The notes beneath the pieces are model-generated. The model saw only the letters and a list, made by a program, of their open reading frames with translations, was not told the origin of the DNA and searched no databases. A DNA stretch of 64,000 nucleotides from assembly GCF_041734735.1 (NCBI RefSeq), contig NC_134878.1, positions 37,188,883 through 37,252,882 on the forward strand. Reading direction: 5' to 3'. Positions 1-12,929 of this stretch are shown here, in pieces. This DNA comes from Babylonia areolata (lineage: Eukaryota > Mollusca > Gastropoda > Neogastropoda > Buccinidae). The stretch's first letter is position 1; every line of letters begins with the position of its first letter. The translations under genes were made by a program, and so were the position numbers.

Positions 1-3
1 AAA

Positions 4-441
4 GGAAGGGTCCGCTAAGTGTTGCATAACTTCAATGGTCGATTTGTGCGCGGTTTCGGCCGGTTTCTAGGTGTTTTTCGGCCCTCTCTGTCGGCCCTCT
101 CTGTCGTTCACTAATAATTCAATGATTAAACAATAACACGATGATAAATTATCAGTCAATCACACAGAAAAATCACTCTGTCCACAGAAAAGATAAACGA
201 TTTTTCCGTGCATTCAACGGACAAATCATCTTTGAGCCCTCTCAATAATTTACTAATAATTCAAACATTAAACAATAACTCCATGACAAATTATCAATCA
301 AATTCACAGAAAAATCACTTAGCTTTTGTTCTGAAGCTTGCAGGGTGCCTGTAAAAACTGACCAGGTGATCTTAACACCTGGCGGATTCATTCAGCCCCA
401 CTACCCGATTTCAAATGCTGCCCCCACCCAGCTCACAGTCA
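4..441 (+). repeat. Representative long unit (L, 438 bp) of the left array
   Basis: L starts with the ~168-bp segment also found in S: ggaagggtccgctaag, a CpG-rich stretch, two tandem copies of ggccctctctgtc, then A/T-rich sequence ending in cacacagaaaa. It then adds 270 bp that S lacks. An old internal duplication is visible: ctaataattcaa recurs 142 bp downstream (111 and 253), with similar flanks. The added part contains a foldback (163-210) and a short palindrome, ccaggtg-7 nt-cacctgg. The last ~190 bp align with the 342-bp monomer of the right array read on the opposite strand. Confidence 0.9.
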
Positions 442-609
442 GGAAGGGTCCGCTAAGTGTTGCATAACTTCAACGGTCGATTTGTGCGCGGTTTCGGCCG
501 GTTTCTAGGTGTTTCTCGGCCCTCTCTGTCGGCCCTCTCTGTCATTCACTAATAATTCAATAATTAAACAATAACACGATGATAAATTATCAGTCAATCA
601 CACAGAAAA
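442..609 (+). repeat. Representative short unit (S, 168 bp) of the left array
   Basis: S matches the first 168 bp of L and passes straight from cacacagaaaa into the next ggaaggg. It therefore looks like an L unit lacking one 270-bp internal block. Nearly every S is followed by an L. The exceptions are L-L pairs starting at 3640 and 11948, and runs of S or L close to the gap. S lacks the foldback and the ccaggtg palindrome found in L. Confidence 0.9.
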
Positions 610-3600
610 GGAAGGGTCCGCTAAGTGTTGCATAACTTCAACGGTCGATTTGTGCGCGGTTTCGGCCGGTTTCTAGGTGTTTCTCGGCCCTCTCTGTCGG
701 CCCTCTCTGTCATTCACTAATAATTCAATAATTAAACAATAACACGATGATAAATTAGCAGTCAATCACACAGAAAAATCACTCTGTCCACAAAAAAGAT
801 AAGCAATTTTTCCGTGCATTCCACGGACAAATCATCTTTGAGCCCTCTCAATAATTTACTAATAATTCAAACATTAAACAATAACGCCATGACAAATTAT
901 CAATCAAATTCACAGAAAAATCACTTAGCTTTTGTTCTGAAGCTTGCAGGGTGCCTGTAAAAACTGACCAGGTGATCTTCACACCAGGCGGATTCATTCA
1001 GCCCCACTACCCGATTTCAAATGCTGCCCCCACCCAGCTCACAGTCAGGAAGGGTCCGGTAAGTGTTGCATAACTTCAACGGTCGATTTGTGCGCGGTTT
1101 CGGCAGGTTTCTAGGTGTTTCTCGGCCCTCTCTGTCGGCCCTCTCTGTCATTCACTAATAATTCAATAATTAAACAATAACACGATGATAAATTATCAGT
1201 CAATCACACAGAAAAGGAAGGGTCCGCTAAGTGTTGCATAACTTCAACGGTCGATTTGTGCGCGGTTTCGGCCAGTTTCTAGGTGTTTCTCGGCCCTCTC
1301 TGTTGGCCCTCTCTGGCATTCACTAACAATTCAATAATTAAACCATCACACGATGATAAATTATCAGTCAATCACACAGAAAAATCACTCTGTCCACAGA
1401 AAAGATTAGCGATTTTTCCGTGCATTCAACGGACAAATCATCTTTGAGCCCTCTCAATAATTTACTAATAATTCAAACATTAAACAATAACGCCATGACA
1501 AATTATTAATCAAATTCACAGAAAAATCACTTAGCTTTTGTTCTGAAGCTTGCAGGTTGCCTGTAAAAACTGACCAGGTGATCTTAACACCTGGCGGATT
1601 CATTCAGCCCCACTACCCGATTTCAAATGCTGCCACCACCCAGCTCACAGTAAGGAAGGGTCCGCTAAGTGTTGCATAACTTCAACGGTCTATTTGTGCG
1701 TGGTTTCGGCCGGTTTCTAGGTGTTTCTCGGCCCTCTCTGTCGGCCCACTCTGTCATTCACTAATAATTCAATAATTAAACAATAACACGATGATAAATT
1801 ATCAGTGAATCACACAGAAAACGAAGTGTCCGCTAAGTGTTGCATAACTTCAACGGTCGATTTCTGCGCGGTTTCGGCCGGTTTCTAGTTGTTTCTCGGC
1901 CCTCTCTGTCGGCCCTCTCTGTCCTTCACTAATAATTCAATAATTAAACAAGAACACGATGATAAATTATCAGTCAATCACACAGAAAAATCACTCTTTC
2001 CACAGGAAAGATAAGCGATTTTTCCGTGCATTCAACGGACAAATCATCTTTGAGCCCTCTCAATAATTTACTAATAATTCAAACATTAAACAATAACGCT
2101 ATGACAAATTATTAATCAAATTCACAGAAAAATCACTTAGCTTTTGTTCTGAAGCTTGCAGGTTGCCTGTAAAAACTGACCAGGTGATCTTAACACCTGG
2201 CGGATTCATTCAGCCCCACTACCCGATTTCAAATGCTGCCCCCACCCAGCTCACAGTCAGAAAGGGTCTGCTAAGTGTTGCATAACTTCAACGGTCGATT
2301 TGTGCGCGGTTTCGGCCGGTTTCTAGGTGTTTCTCGGCCCTCTCTGTCGGCCCTCTCTGTCATTCACTAATAACTCAATAATTAAACAATAACACGATGA
2401 TAAATTATCAGTCAATCACACAGAAAAGGAAGTGTCCTCTAAGTGTTGCATAACTTCAATGGTCGATTTGTGCGCGGTTTCGGCCGGTTTCTAGGTGTTT
2501 CTCGGCCCTCTCTGTCGGCCCTCTCTGTCATTCACTAATAATTCAATAATTAAACAATAACACGATGATAAATTATCAGTCAATCACACAGAAAAATCAC
2601 TCTGTCCACAGAAAAGATAAGCGATTTTTCCCTGCATTCAACGGACAAATCACCTTTGAGCCCTCTCAATAATTTACTAATAATTCAAACATTAAACAAT
2701 AACGCCATGACAAATTATCAATCAAATTCACAGAAAAATCACTTAGCTTTTGTTCTGAAGCTTGCAGGGTGCCTGTAAAAACTGACCAGGTGATCTTCAC
2801 ACCAGGCGGATTCATTCAGCCCCACTACCCGATTTCAAATGCTGCCCCCACCCAGCTCACATTCAGGAAGGGTCCGCTAAGTGTTGCATAACTTCAACGG
2901 TCGATTTGTGCGCGGTTTCGGCCGGTTTCTAGGTGTTTCTCGGCCCTCTCTGTCGGCCCTCTCTGTCATTCACTAATAATTCAATACTTAAACAATAACA
3001 CGATGATAAATTATCAGTCAATCACACAGAAAAGGAAGGGTCCGCTAAGTGTTGCATTACTTCAACGGTCGATTTGTGCGCGGTTTCGGCCGGTTTCTAA
3101 GTGTTTCTCGGCCCTCTCTGTCGGCCCTCTCTGTCATTCACTAATAATTCAATAATTAAACAAGAACACGATGATAAATTATCAGTCAATCACACAGAAA
3201 AATTACTCTGTCCACAGAAAAGATAAGCGATTTTTCCATGCATTCAACGGACAAATCATCGTTGAGCCCTCTCAATAATTTACTAATAATTCAAACATTA
3301 AACAATAACGCCATGACAAATTATTAATCAAATTCACAGAAAAATCACTTAGCTTTTGTTCTGAAGCTTGCAGGTTGCCTGTAAAAACTGACCAGGTGAT
3401 CTTAACACCTGGCGGATTCATTCAGCCCCACTACCCGATTTCAAATGCTGCCCCCACCCAGCTCACAGTCAGGAAGGGTCCACTAAGTGTTGCATAACTT
3501 CAATGGTCGATTTGTGCGCGGTTTCGGCCGGTTTCTAGGTGATTCTCGGCCCTCTCTGTCGGCCCTCTCTGTCTTTTACTAACAATTCAATAATTAAACA

Positions 3601-5344
3601 ATAACACGATGATAAATTATCAGTCAATCACACAGAAAAGGAAGGGTCCGCTAAGTTTTGCATAACTTCAACGGTCGATTTGTGCGCGGTTTCGGCCGGT
3701 TTCTAGGTGTTTCTCGGCCCTCTCTGTCGGCCCTCTCTGTCATTCCCTAATAATTCAATAATTAAACAAGAACACGATGATAAATTATCAGTCAATCACA
3801 CAGAAAAATCACTCTGTCCACAGGAAAGATAAGCGATTTTTCCGTGCATTCAACGGACAAATCATCTTTGAGCCCTCTCAATTTACTAATAATTCAAACA
3901 TTAAACAATAACGCCATGACAAATTATTAATCAAATTCACAGAAAAATCACTTAACTTTTGTTCTGAAGCTTGCAGGTTGCCTGCAAAAAATGACCAGGT
4001 GATCTTAACACCTGGCGGATTCATTCAGCCCCACTACCCGATTTCAAATGCTGCCCCCACCCAGCTCACAGTCAGGAAGGGTCCACTAAGTGTTGCATAA
4101 CTTCAACGGTCGATTTGTGCGCGGTTTCGGCCGCTTTCTAGGTGTTTCTCGGCCCTCTCTGTCGGCCCTCTCTGTCATTCACTAATAATTCAATAATTAA
4201 ACCAAACACGATGATAAATTATCAGTCAATCACACAGAAAAATCACTCTGTCCACAAAAAAGATAAGTGATTTTTCCGTGCATTCCACGGACAAATCATC
4301 TTTGAGCCCTCTCAATAATTTACTAATAATTCAAACATTAAACAATAACGCCATGACAAATTATCAATCAAATTCACAGAAAAATCACTTACCTTTTGTT
4401 CTGAAGCTTGCAGGGTGCCTGTAAAAACTGACCAGGTGATCTTCACACCAGGCGGATTCATTCAGCCCCACTACCCGATTTCAAATGCTGCCCCCACCCA
4501 GCTCACAGTCAGGAAGGGTCCGCTAAGTGTTGCATAACTTCAACGGTCGATTTGTGCGCGGTTTCGGCAGGTTTCTAGGTGTTTCTCGGCCCTCTCTGTC
4601 GGCCCTCTCTGTCATTCACTAATAATTCAATAATTAAACAATAACACGATGATAAATTATCAGTCAATCACACAGAAAAGGAAGGGTCCGCTAAGTGTTG
4701 CATAACTTCAACAGTCGATTTCTGCGCGGTTTCGGCCAGTTTCTAGGTGTTTCTCGGCCCTCTCTGTTGGCGCTCTCTGGCATTCACTAACAATTCAATA
4801 ATTAAACCATAACACGATGATAAATTATCAGTCAATCACACAGAAAAATCACTCTGTCCACAGAAAAGATTAGCGATTTTTCCGTGCATTCAACGGACAA
4901 ATCATCTTTGAGCCCTCTCAATAATTTACTAATAATTCAAACATTAAACAATAACGCCATGACAAATTATTAATCAAATTCACAGAAAAATCACTTAGCT
5001 TTTGTTCTGAAGCTTGCAGGTTGCCTGTAAAAACTGACCAGGTGATCTTAACACCTGGCGGATTCATTCAGCCCCACTACCCGATTTCAAATGCTGCCAC
5101 CACCCAGCTCACAGTAAGGAAGGGTCCGCTAAGTGTTGCATAACTTCAACGGTCTATTTGTGCGTGGTTTCGGCCGGTTTCTAGGTGTTTCTCGGCCCTC
5201 TCTGTCGGCCCACTCTGTCATTCACTAATAATTCAATAATTAAACAATAACACGATGATAAATTATCAGTCAATCACACAGAAAAGGAAGTGTCCGCTAA
5301 GTGTTGCATAACTTCAACGGTCGATTTCTGCGCGGTTTCGGCCG

Positions 5345-7165
5345 GTTTCTAGTTGTTTCTCGGCCCTCTCTGTCGGCCCTCTCTGTCCTTCACTAATAAT
5401 TCAATAATTAAACAAGAACACGATGATAAATTATCAGTCAATCACACAGAAAAATCACTCTTTCCACAGGAAAGATAAGCGATTTTTCCGTGCATTCAAC
5501 GGACAAATCATCTTTGAGCCCTCTCAATAATTTACTAATAATTCAAACATTAAACAATAACGCTATGACAAATTATTAATCAAATTCACAGAAAAATCAC
5601 TTAGCTTTTGTTCTGAAGCTTGCAGGTTGCCTGTAAAAACTGACCAGGTGATCTTAACACCTGGCGGATTCATTCAGCCCCACTACCCGATTTCAAATGC
5701 TGCCCCCACCCAGCTCACAGTCAGGAAGGGTCCGCTAAGTGTTGCATAACTTCAACGGTCGATTTGTGCGCGGTTTCGGCCGGTTTCTAGGTGTTTCTCG
5801 GCCCTCTCTGTCGGCCCTCTCTGTCATTCACTAATAATTCAATAATTAAACAATAACACGATGATAAATTATCAGTCAATCACACAGAAAAGGAAGGGTC
5901 CGCTAAGTGTTGCATAACTTCAATGGTCGATTTGTGCGCGGTTTCGGCCGGTTTCTAGGTGTTTTTCGGCCCTCTCTGTCGGCCCTCTCTGTCGTTCACT
6001 AATAATTCAATGATTAAACAATAACACGATGATAAATTATCAGTCAATCACACAGAAAAATCACTCTGTCCACAGAAAAGATAAGCGATTTTTCCGTGCA
6101 TTCAACGGACAAATCATCTTTGAGCCCTCTCAATAATTTACTAATAATTCAAACATTAAACAATAACGCCATGACAAATTATCAATCAAATTCACAGAAA
6201 AATCACTTAGATTTTGTTCTGAAGCTTGCAGGGTACCTGTAAAAACTGACCAGGTGATCTTAACACCTGGCGGATTCATTCAGCCCCACTACCCGATTTC
6301 AAATGCTACCCCCACCCAGCTCACAGTCAGGAAGGGTCCGCTAAGTGTTGCATAACTTCAACGGTCGATTTGTGCGCGGTTTCGGCCGGTTTCTAGGTGT
6401 TTCTCGGCCCTCTCTGTCGGCCCTCTCTGTCATTCACTAATAATTCAATAATTAAACAATAACACGATGATAAATTATCAGTCAATCACACAGAAAAGGA
6501 AGGGTCCGCTAAGTGTTGCATAACTTCAACGGTCGATTTGTGCGCGGTTTCGGCCGGTTTCTAGGTGTTTCTCAGCCCTCTCTGTCGGCCCTCTCTGTCA
6601 TTCACTAATAATTCAATAATTAAACAATAACACGATGATAAATTATCAGTCAATCACACAGAAAAATCACTCTGTCCACAAAAAAGATAAGTGATTTTTC
6701 CGTGCATTCAACGGACAAATCATCTTTGAGCCCTCTCAATAATTTACTAATAATTCAAACATTAAACAATAACGCCATGAATAATTATTAATCAAATTCA
6801 CAGAAAAATCACTTAGCTTTTGTTCTGAAGCTTGCAGGTTGTCTGTAAAAACTGACCAGGTGATCTTAACACCTTGCGGATTCATTCAGCCCCACTACCC
6901 GATTTCAAATGCTGCCCCCACCCAGCTCACAGTCAGGAAGGGTCTGCTAAGTGTTGCATAACTTCAACAGTCGATTTGTGCGCGGTTTCGGCCGGTTTCT
7001 AGGTGTTTCTCGGCCCTCTCTGTCGGCCCTCTCTGTCATTCACTAATAACTCAATAATTAAACAATAACACGATGATAAATTATCAGTCAATCACACAGA
7101 AAAGGAAGGGTCCGCTAAGTGTTGCATAACTTCAACGGTCGATTTGTGCGCGGTTTCGGCCGGTT
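5345..7165 (+). repeat. 1,818-bp tandem block inside the left array, copy 1
   Basis: Diagnostic variants here reappear exactly three 606-bp periods later. Examples are caatggtcg with a gtttttcgg variant (L at 5892 and 7710), gccatgaataatta (6776 and ~8594) and tctgctaag with acagtcg (6936 and 8754). The first part of the 5286 L unit does not match the 7104 L unit, but the remainder does. The exchange point therefore lies inside a unit near 5,345. Confidence 0.8.
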
Positions 7166-8920
7166 TCTAGTTGTTTCTCGGCCCTCTCTGTCGGCCCTCT
7201 CTGTCCTTCACTAATAATTCAATAATTAAACAAGAACACGATGATAAATTATCAGTCAATCACACAGAAAAATCACTCTTTCCACAGGAAAGATAAGCGA
7301 TTTTTCCGTGCATTCAACGGACAAATCATCTTTGAGCCCTCTCAATAATTTACTAATAATTCAAACATTAAACAATAACGCTATGACAAATTATTAATCA
7401 AATTCACAGAAAAATCACTTAGCTTTTGTTCTGAAGCTTGCAGGTTGCCTGTAAAAACTGACCAGGTGATCTTAACACCTGGCGGATTCATTCAGCCCCA
7501 CTACCCGATTTCAAATGCTGCCCCCACCCAGCTCACAGTCAGGAAGGGTCCGCTAAGTGTTGCATAACTTCAACGGTCGATTTGTGCGCGGTTTCGGCCG
7601 GTTTCTAGGTGTTTCTCGGCCCTCTCTGTCGGCCCTCTCTGTCATTCACTAATAATTCAATAATTAAACAATAACACGATGATAAATTATCAGTCAATCA
7701 CACAGAAAAGGAAGGGTCCGCTAAGTGTTGCATAACTTCAATGGTCGATTTGTGCGCGGTTTCGGCCGGTTTCTAGGTGTTTTTCGGCCCTCTCTGTCGG
7801 CCCTCTCTGTCGTTCACTAATAATTCAATGATTAAACAATAACACGATGATAAATTATCAGTCAATCACACAGAAAAATCACTCTGTCCACAGAAAAGAT
7901 AAGCGATTTTTCCGTGCATTCAACGGACAAATCATCTTTGAGCCCTCTCAATAATTTACTAATAATTCAAACATTAAACAATAACGCCATGACAAATTAT
8001 CAATCAATTCACAGAAAAATCACTTAGATTTTGTTCTGAAGCTTGCAGGGTACCTGTAAAAACTGACCAGGTGATCTTAACACCTGGCGGATTCATTCAG
8101 CCCCACTACCCGATTTCAAATGCTACCCCCACCCAGCTCACAGTCAGGAAGGGTCCGCTAAGTGTTGCATAACTTCAACGGTCGATTTGTGCGCGGTTTC
8201 GGCCGGTTTCTAGGTGTTTCTCGGCCCTCTCTGTCGGCCCTCTCTGTCATTCACTAATAATTCAATAATTAAACAATAACACGATGATAAATTATCAGTC
8301 AATCACACAGAAAAGGAAGGGTCCGCTAAGTGTTGCATAACTTCAACGGTCGATTTGTGCGCGGTTTCGGCCGGTTTCTAGGTGTTTCTCAGCCCTCTCT
8401 GTCGGCCCTCTCTGTCATTCACTAATAATTCAATAATTAAACAATAACACGATGATAAATTATCAGTCAATCACACAGAAAAATCACTCTGTCCACAAAA
8501 AAGATAAGTGATTTTTCCGTGCATTCAACGGACAAATCATCTTTGAGCCCTCTCAATAATTTACTAATAATTCAAACATTAAACAATAACGCCATGAATA
8601 ATTATTAATCAAATTCACAGAAAAATCACTTAGCTTTTGTTCTGAAGCTTGCAGGTTGTCTGTAAAAACTGACCAGGTGATCTTAACACCTTGCGGATTC
8701 ATTCAGCCCCACTACCCGATTTCAAATGCTGCCCCACCCAGCTCACAGTCAGGAAGGGTCTGCTAAGTGTTGCATAACTTCAACAGTCGATTTGTGCGCG
8801 GTTTCGGCCGGTTTCTAGGTGTTTCTCGGCCCTCTCTGTCGGCCCTCTCTGTCATTCACTAATAACTCAATAATTAAACAATAACACGATGATAAATTAT
8901 CAGTCAATCACACAGAAAAG
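7166..8920 (+). repeat. 1,818-bp tandem block inside the left array, copy 2
   Basis: This is the second copy of the preceding block, offset by 1,818 bp with a few one-base deletions (for example in caatcaattc near 8,003). The match ends in the L unit that begins near 8,920, which carries a different variant set (attacctttg). The two copies look recent on the scale of this array because they share almost all rare variants. Confidence 0.75.
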
Positions 8921-11900
8921 GAAGGGTCCGCTAAGTGTTGCATAACTTCAACGGTCGATTTGTGCGCGGTTTCGGCCGGTTTCTAGGTGTTTCTCGGCCC
9001 TCTCTGTCGGCCCTCTCTGTCATTCACTAATAATTCAATAATTAAACAATAACACGATGATAAATTATCAGTCAATCACACAGAAAAATCACTCTGTCCA
9101 CAGAAAAGATAAGCGATTTTTCCGTGCATTCAACGGACAAATTACCTTTGAGCCCTCTCAATAATTACTAATAATTCAAACATTAAACAATAACGCCATG
9201 ACAAATTATCAATCAAATTCACAGAAAAATCACTTAGCTTTTGTTCTGAAGCTTGCAGGGTGCCTGTAAAAACTGACCAGGTGATCTTAACACCTGGCGG
9301 ATTCATTCAGCCCCACTACCCGATTTCAAATGCTGACCCCACCCAGCTCACAGTCAGGAAGGGTCCGCTAAGTGTTGCATAACTTCAACGGTCGATTTGT
9401 GCGCGGTTTCGGCCGGTTTCTAGGTGTTTCTCGGCCCTCTCTGTCGGCCCTCTCTGTCATTCACTAATAATTCAATACTTAAACAATAACACGATGATAA
9501 ATTATCAGTCAATCACACAGAAAAGGAAGGGTCCGCTAAGTGTTGCATTACTTCAACGGTCGATTTGTGCGCGGTTTCGGCCGGTTTCTAGGTGTTTCTC
9601 GGCCCTCTCTGTCGGCCCTCTCTGTCATTCACTAATAATTCAATAATTAAACAATAACACGATGATAAATTATCAGTCAATCACACAGAAAAATCACTCT
9701 GTCCACAGAAAAGATAAGCGATTTTTCCGTGCATTCAACGGACAAATCATCTTTGAGCCCTCTCAATAATTTACTAATAATTCAAACATTAAACAATAAC
9801 GCCATGACAAATTATCAATCAAATTCACAGAAAAATCACTTAGCTTTTGTTCTGAAGCTTGCAGGGTGCCTATAAAAACTGACCAGGTGATCTTCACACC
9901 AGGCGGATTCATTCAGCCCCACTACCCGATTTCAAATGCTGCCCCCACCCAGCTCACAGTCAGGAAGGGTCCGCTAAGTGTTGCATAACTTCAACGGTCG
10001 ATTTGTGCGCGGTTTCGGCCGGTTTCTAGGTGTTTCTCGGCCCTCTCTGTCGGCCCTCTCTGTCATTCACTAATAATTCAATAATTAAACAATAACACGA
10101 TGATAAATTATCAGTCAATCACACAGAAAAGGAAGGGTCCGCTAAGTGTTGCATAACTTCAATGGTCGATTTGTGCGCGGTTTCGGCCGGTTTCTAGGTG
10201 TTTTTCGGCCCTCTCTGTCGGCCCTCTCTGTCGTTCACTAATAATTCAATGATTAAACAATAACACGATGATAAATTATCAGTCAATCACACAGAAAAAT
10301 CACTCTGTCCACAGAAAAGATAAGCGATTTTTCCGTGCATTCAACGGACAAATCATCTTTGAGCCCTCTCAATAATTTACTAATAATTCAAACATTAAAC
10401 AATCACGCCATGACAAATTATCAATCAAATTCACAGAAAAATCACTTAGCTTTTGTTCTGAAGCTTGCAGGGTGCCTGTAAAAACTGACCAGGTGATCTT
10501 AACACCTGGCGGATTCATTCAGCCCCACTACCCGATTTCAAATGCTACCCCCACCCAGCTCACAGTCAGGAAGGGTCCGCTAAGTGTTGCATAACTTCAA
10601 CGGTCGATTTGTGCGCGGTTTCGGCCGGTTTCTAGGTGTTTCTCGGCCCTCTCTGTCGGCCCTCTCTGTCATTCACTAATAATTCAATAATTAAACAATA
10701 ACACGATGATAAATTATCAGTCAATCACACAGAAAGGAAGGGTCCGCTAAGTGTTGCATAACTTCAACGGTCGATTTGTGCGCGGTTTCGGCCGGTTTCT
10801 AGGTGTTTCTCAGCCCTCTCTGTCGGCCCTCTCTGTCATTCACTAATAATTCAATAATTAAACAATAACACGATGATAAATTATCAGTCAATCACACAGA
10901 AAAATCACTCTGTCCACAAAAAAGATAAGTGATTTTTCCGTGCATTCAACGGACAAATCATCTTTGAGCCCTCTCAATAATTTACTAATAATTCAAACAT
11001 TAAACAATAACGCCATGAATAATTATTAATCAAATTCACAGAAAAATCACTTAGCTTTTGTTCTGAAGCTTGCAGGTTGCCTGTAAAAACTGACCAGGTG
11101 ATCTTAACACCTTGCGGATTCATTCAGCCCCACTACCCGATTTCAAATGCTGCCCCCACCCAGCTCACAGTCAGGAAGGGTCTGCTAAGTGTTGCATAAC
11201 TTCAACAGTCGATTTGTGCGCGGTTTCGGCCGGTTTCAAGGTGTTTCTCGGCCCTCTCTGTCGGCCCTCTCTGTCATTCACTAATAACTGAATAATTGAA
11301 CAATAACACGATGATAAATTATCAGTCAATCACACAGAAAAGGAAGGGTCCGCTAAGTGTTGCATAACTTCAACGGTCGATTTGTGCGCGGTTTCGGCCG
11401 GTTTCTAGGTGTTTCTCGGCCCTCTCTGTCGGCCCTCTCTGTCATTCACTAATAATTCAATAATTAAACAATAACACGATGATAAATTATCAGTCAATCA
11501 CACAGAAAAATCACTCTGTCCACAGAAAAGATAAGCGATTTTTCCGTGCATTCAACGGACAAATTACCTTTGAGCCCTCTCAATAATTTACTAATAATTC
11601 AAACATTAAACAATAACGCCATGACAAATTATCAATCAAATTCACAGAAAAATCACTTAGCTTTTGTTCTGAAGCTTGCAGGGTGCCTGTAAAAACTGAC
11701 CAGGTGATCTTAACACTGGCGGATTCATTCAGCCCCACTACCCGATTTCAAATGCTGACCCCACCCAGCTCACAGTCAGGAAGGGTCCGCTAAGTGTTGC
11801 ATAACTTCAACGGTCGATTTGTGCGCGGTTTCGGCCGGTTTCTAGGTGTTTTCTCGGCCCTCTCTGTCCGCCCTCTCTGTCATTCACTAATAATTCAATA

Positions 11901-12929
11901 CTTAAACAATAACACGATGATAAATTATCAGTCAATCACACAGAAAAGGAAGGGTCCGCTAAGTGTTGCATTACTTCAACGGTCGATTTGTGCGCGGTTT
12001 CGGCCGGTTTCTAGGTGTTTCTCGGCCCTCTCTGTCGGCCCTCTCTGTCATTCACTAATAATTCAATAATTAAACAATAACACGATGATAAATTATCAGT
12101 CAATCACACAGAAAAATCACTCTGTCCACAGAAAAGATAAGCGATTTTTCCGTGCATTCAACGGACAAATTACCTTTGAGCCCTCTCAATAATTTACTAA
12201 TAATTCAAACATTAAACAATAACGCCATGACAAATTATTAATCAAATTCACAGAAAAATCACTTAACTTTTGTTCTGAAGCTTGCAGGTTGCCTGCAAAA
12301 AATGACCAGGTGATCTTAACACCTGGCGGATTCATTCAGCCCCACTACCCGATTTCAAATGCTGCCCCCACCCAGCTCACAGTCAGGAAGGGTCCACTAA
12401 GTGTTGCATAACTTCAACGGTCGATTTGTGCGCGGTTTCGGCCGCTTTCTAGGTGTTTCTCGGCCCTCTCTGTCGGCCCTCTCTGTCATTCACTAATAAT
12501 TCAATAATTAAACCATAACACGATGATAAATTATCAGTCAATCACACAGAAAAATCACTCTGTCCACAAAAAAGATAAGTGATTTTTCCGTGCATTCAAC
12601 GGACAAATCATCTTTGAGCCCTCTCAATAATTTATTAATAATTCAAACATTAAACAATAACGCCATGACAAATTATTAATCAAATTCACAGAAAAATCAC
12701 TTAGCTTTTGTTCTGAAGCTTGCAGGTTGCCTGTAAAAACAGACCAGGTGATCTTAACACCTGGCGGATTCATTCAGCCCCACTACCCGATTTCAAATGC
12801 TGCCCCCACCCAGCTCACAGTCAGGAAGGGTCTGCTAAGTGTTGCATAACTTCAACAGTCGATTTGTGCGCGGTTTCGGCCGGTTTCTAGGTGTTTCTCG
12901 GCCCTCTCTGTCGGCCCTCTCTGTCATTC

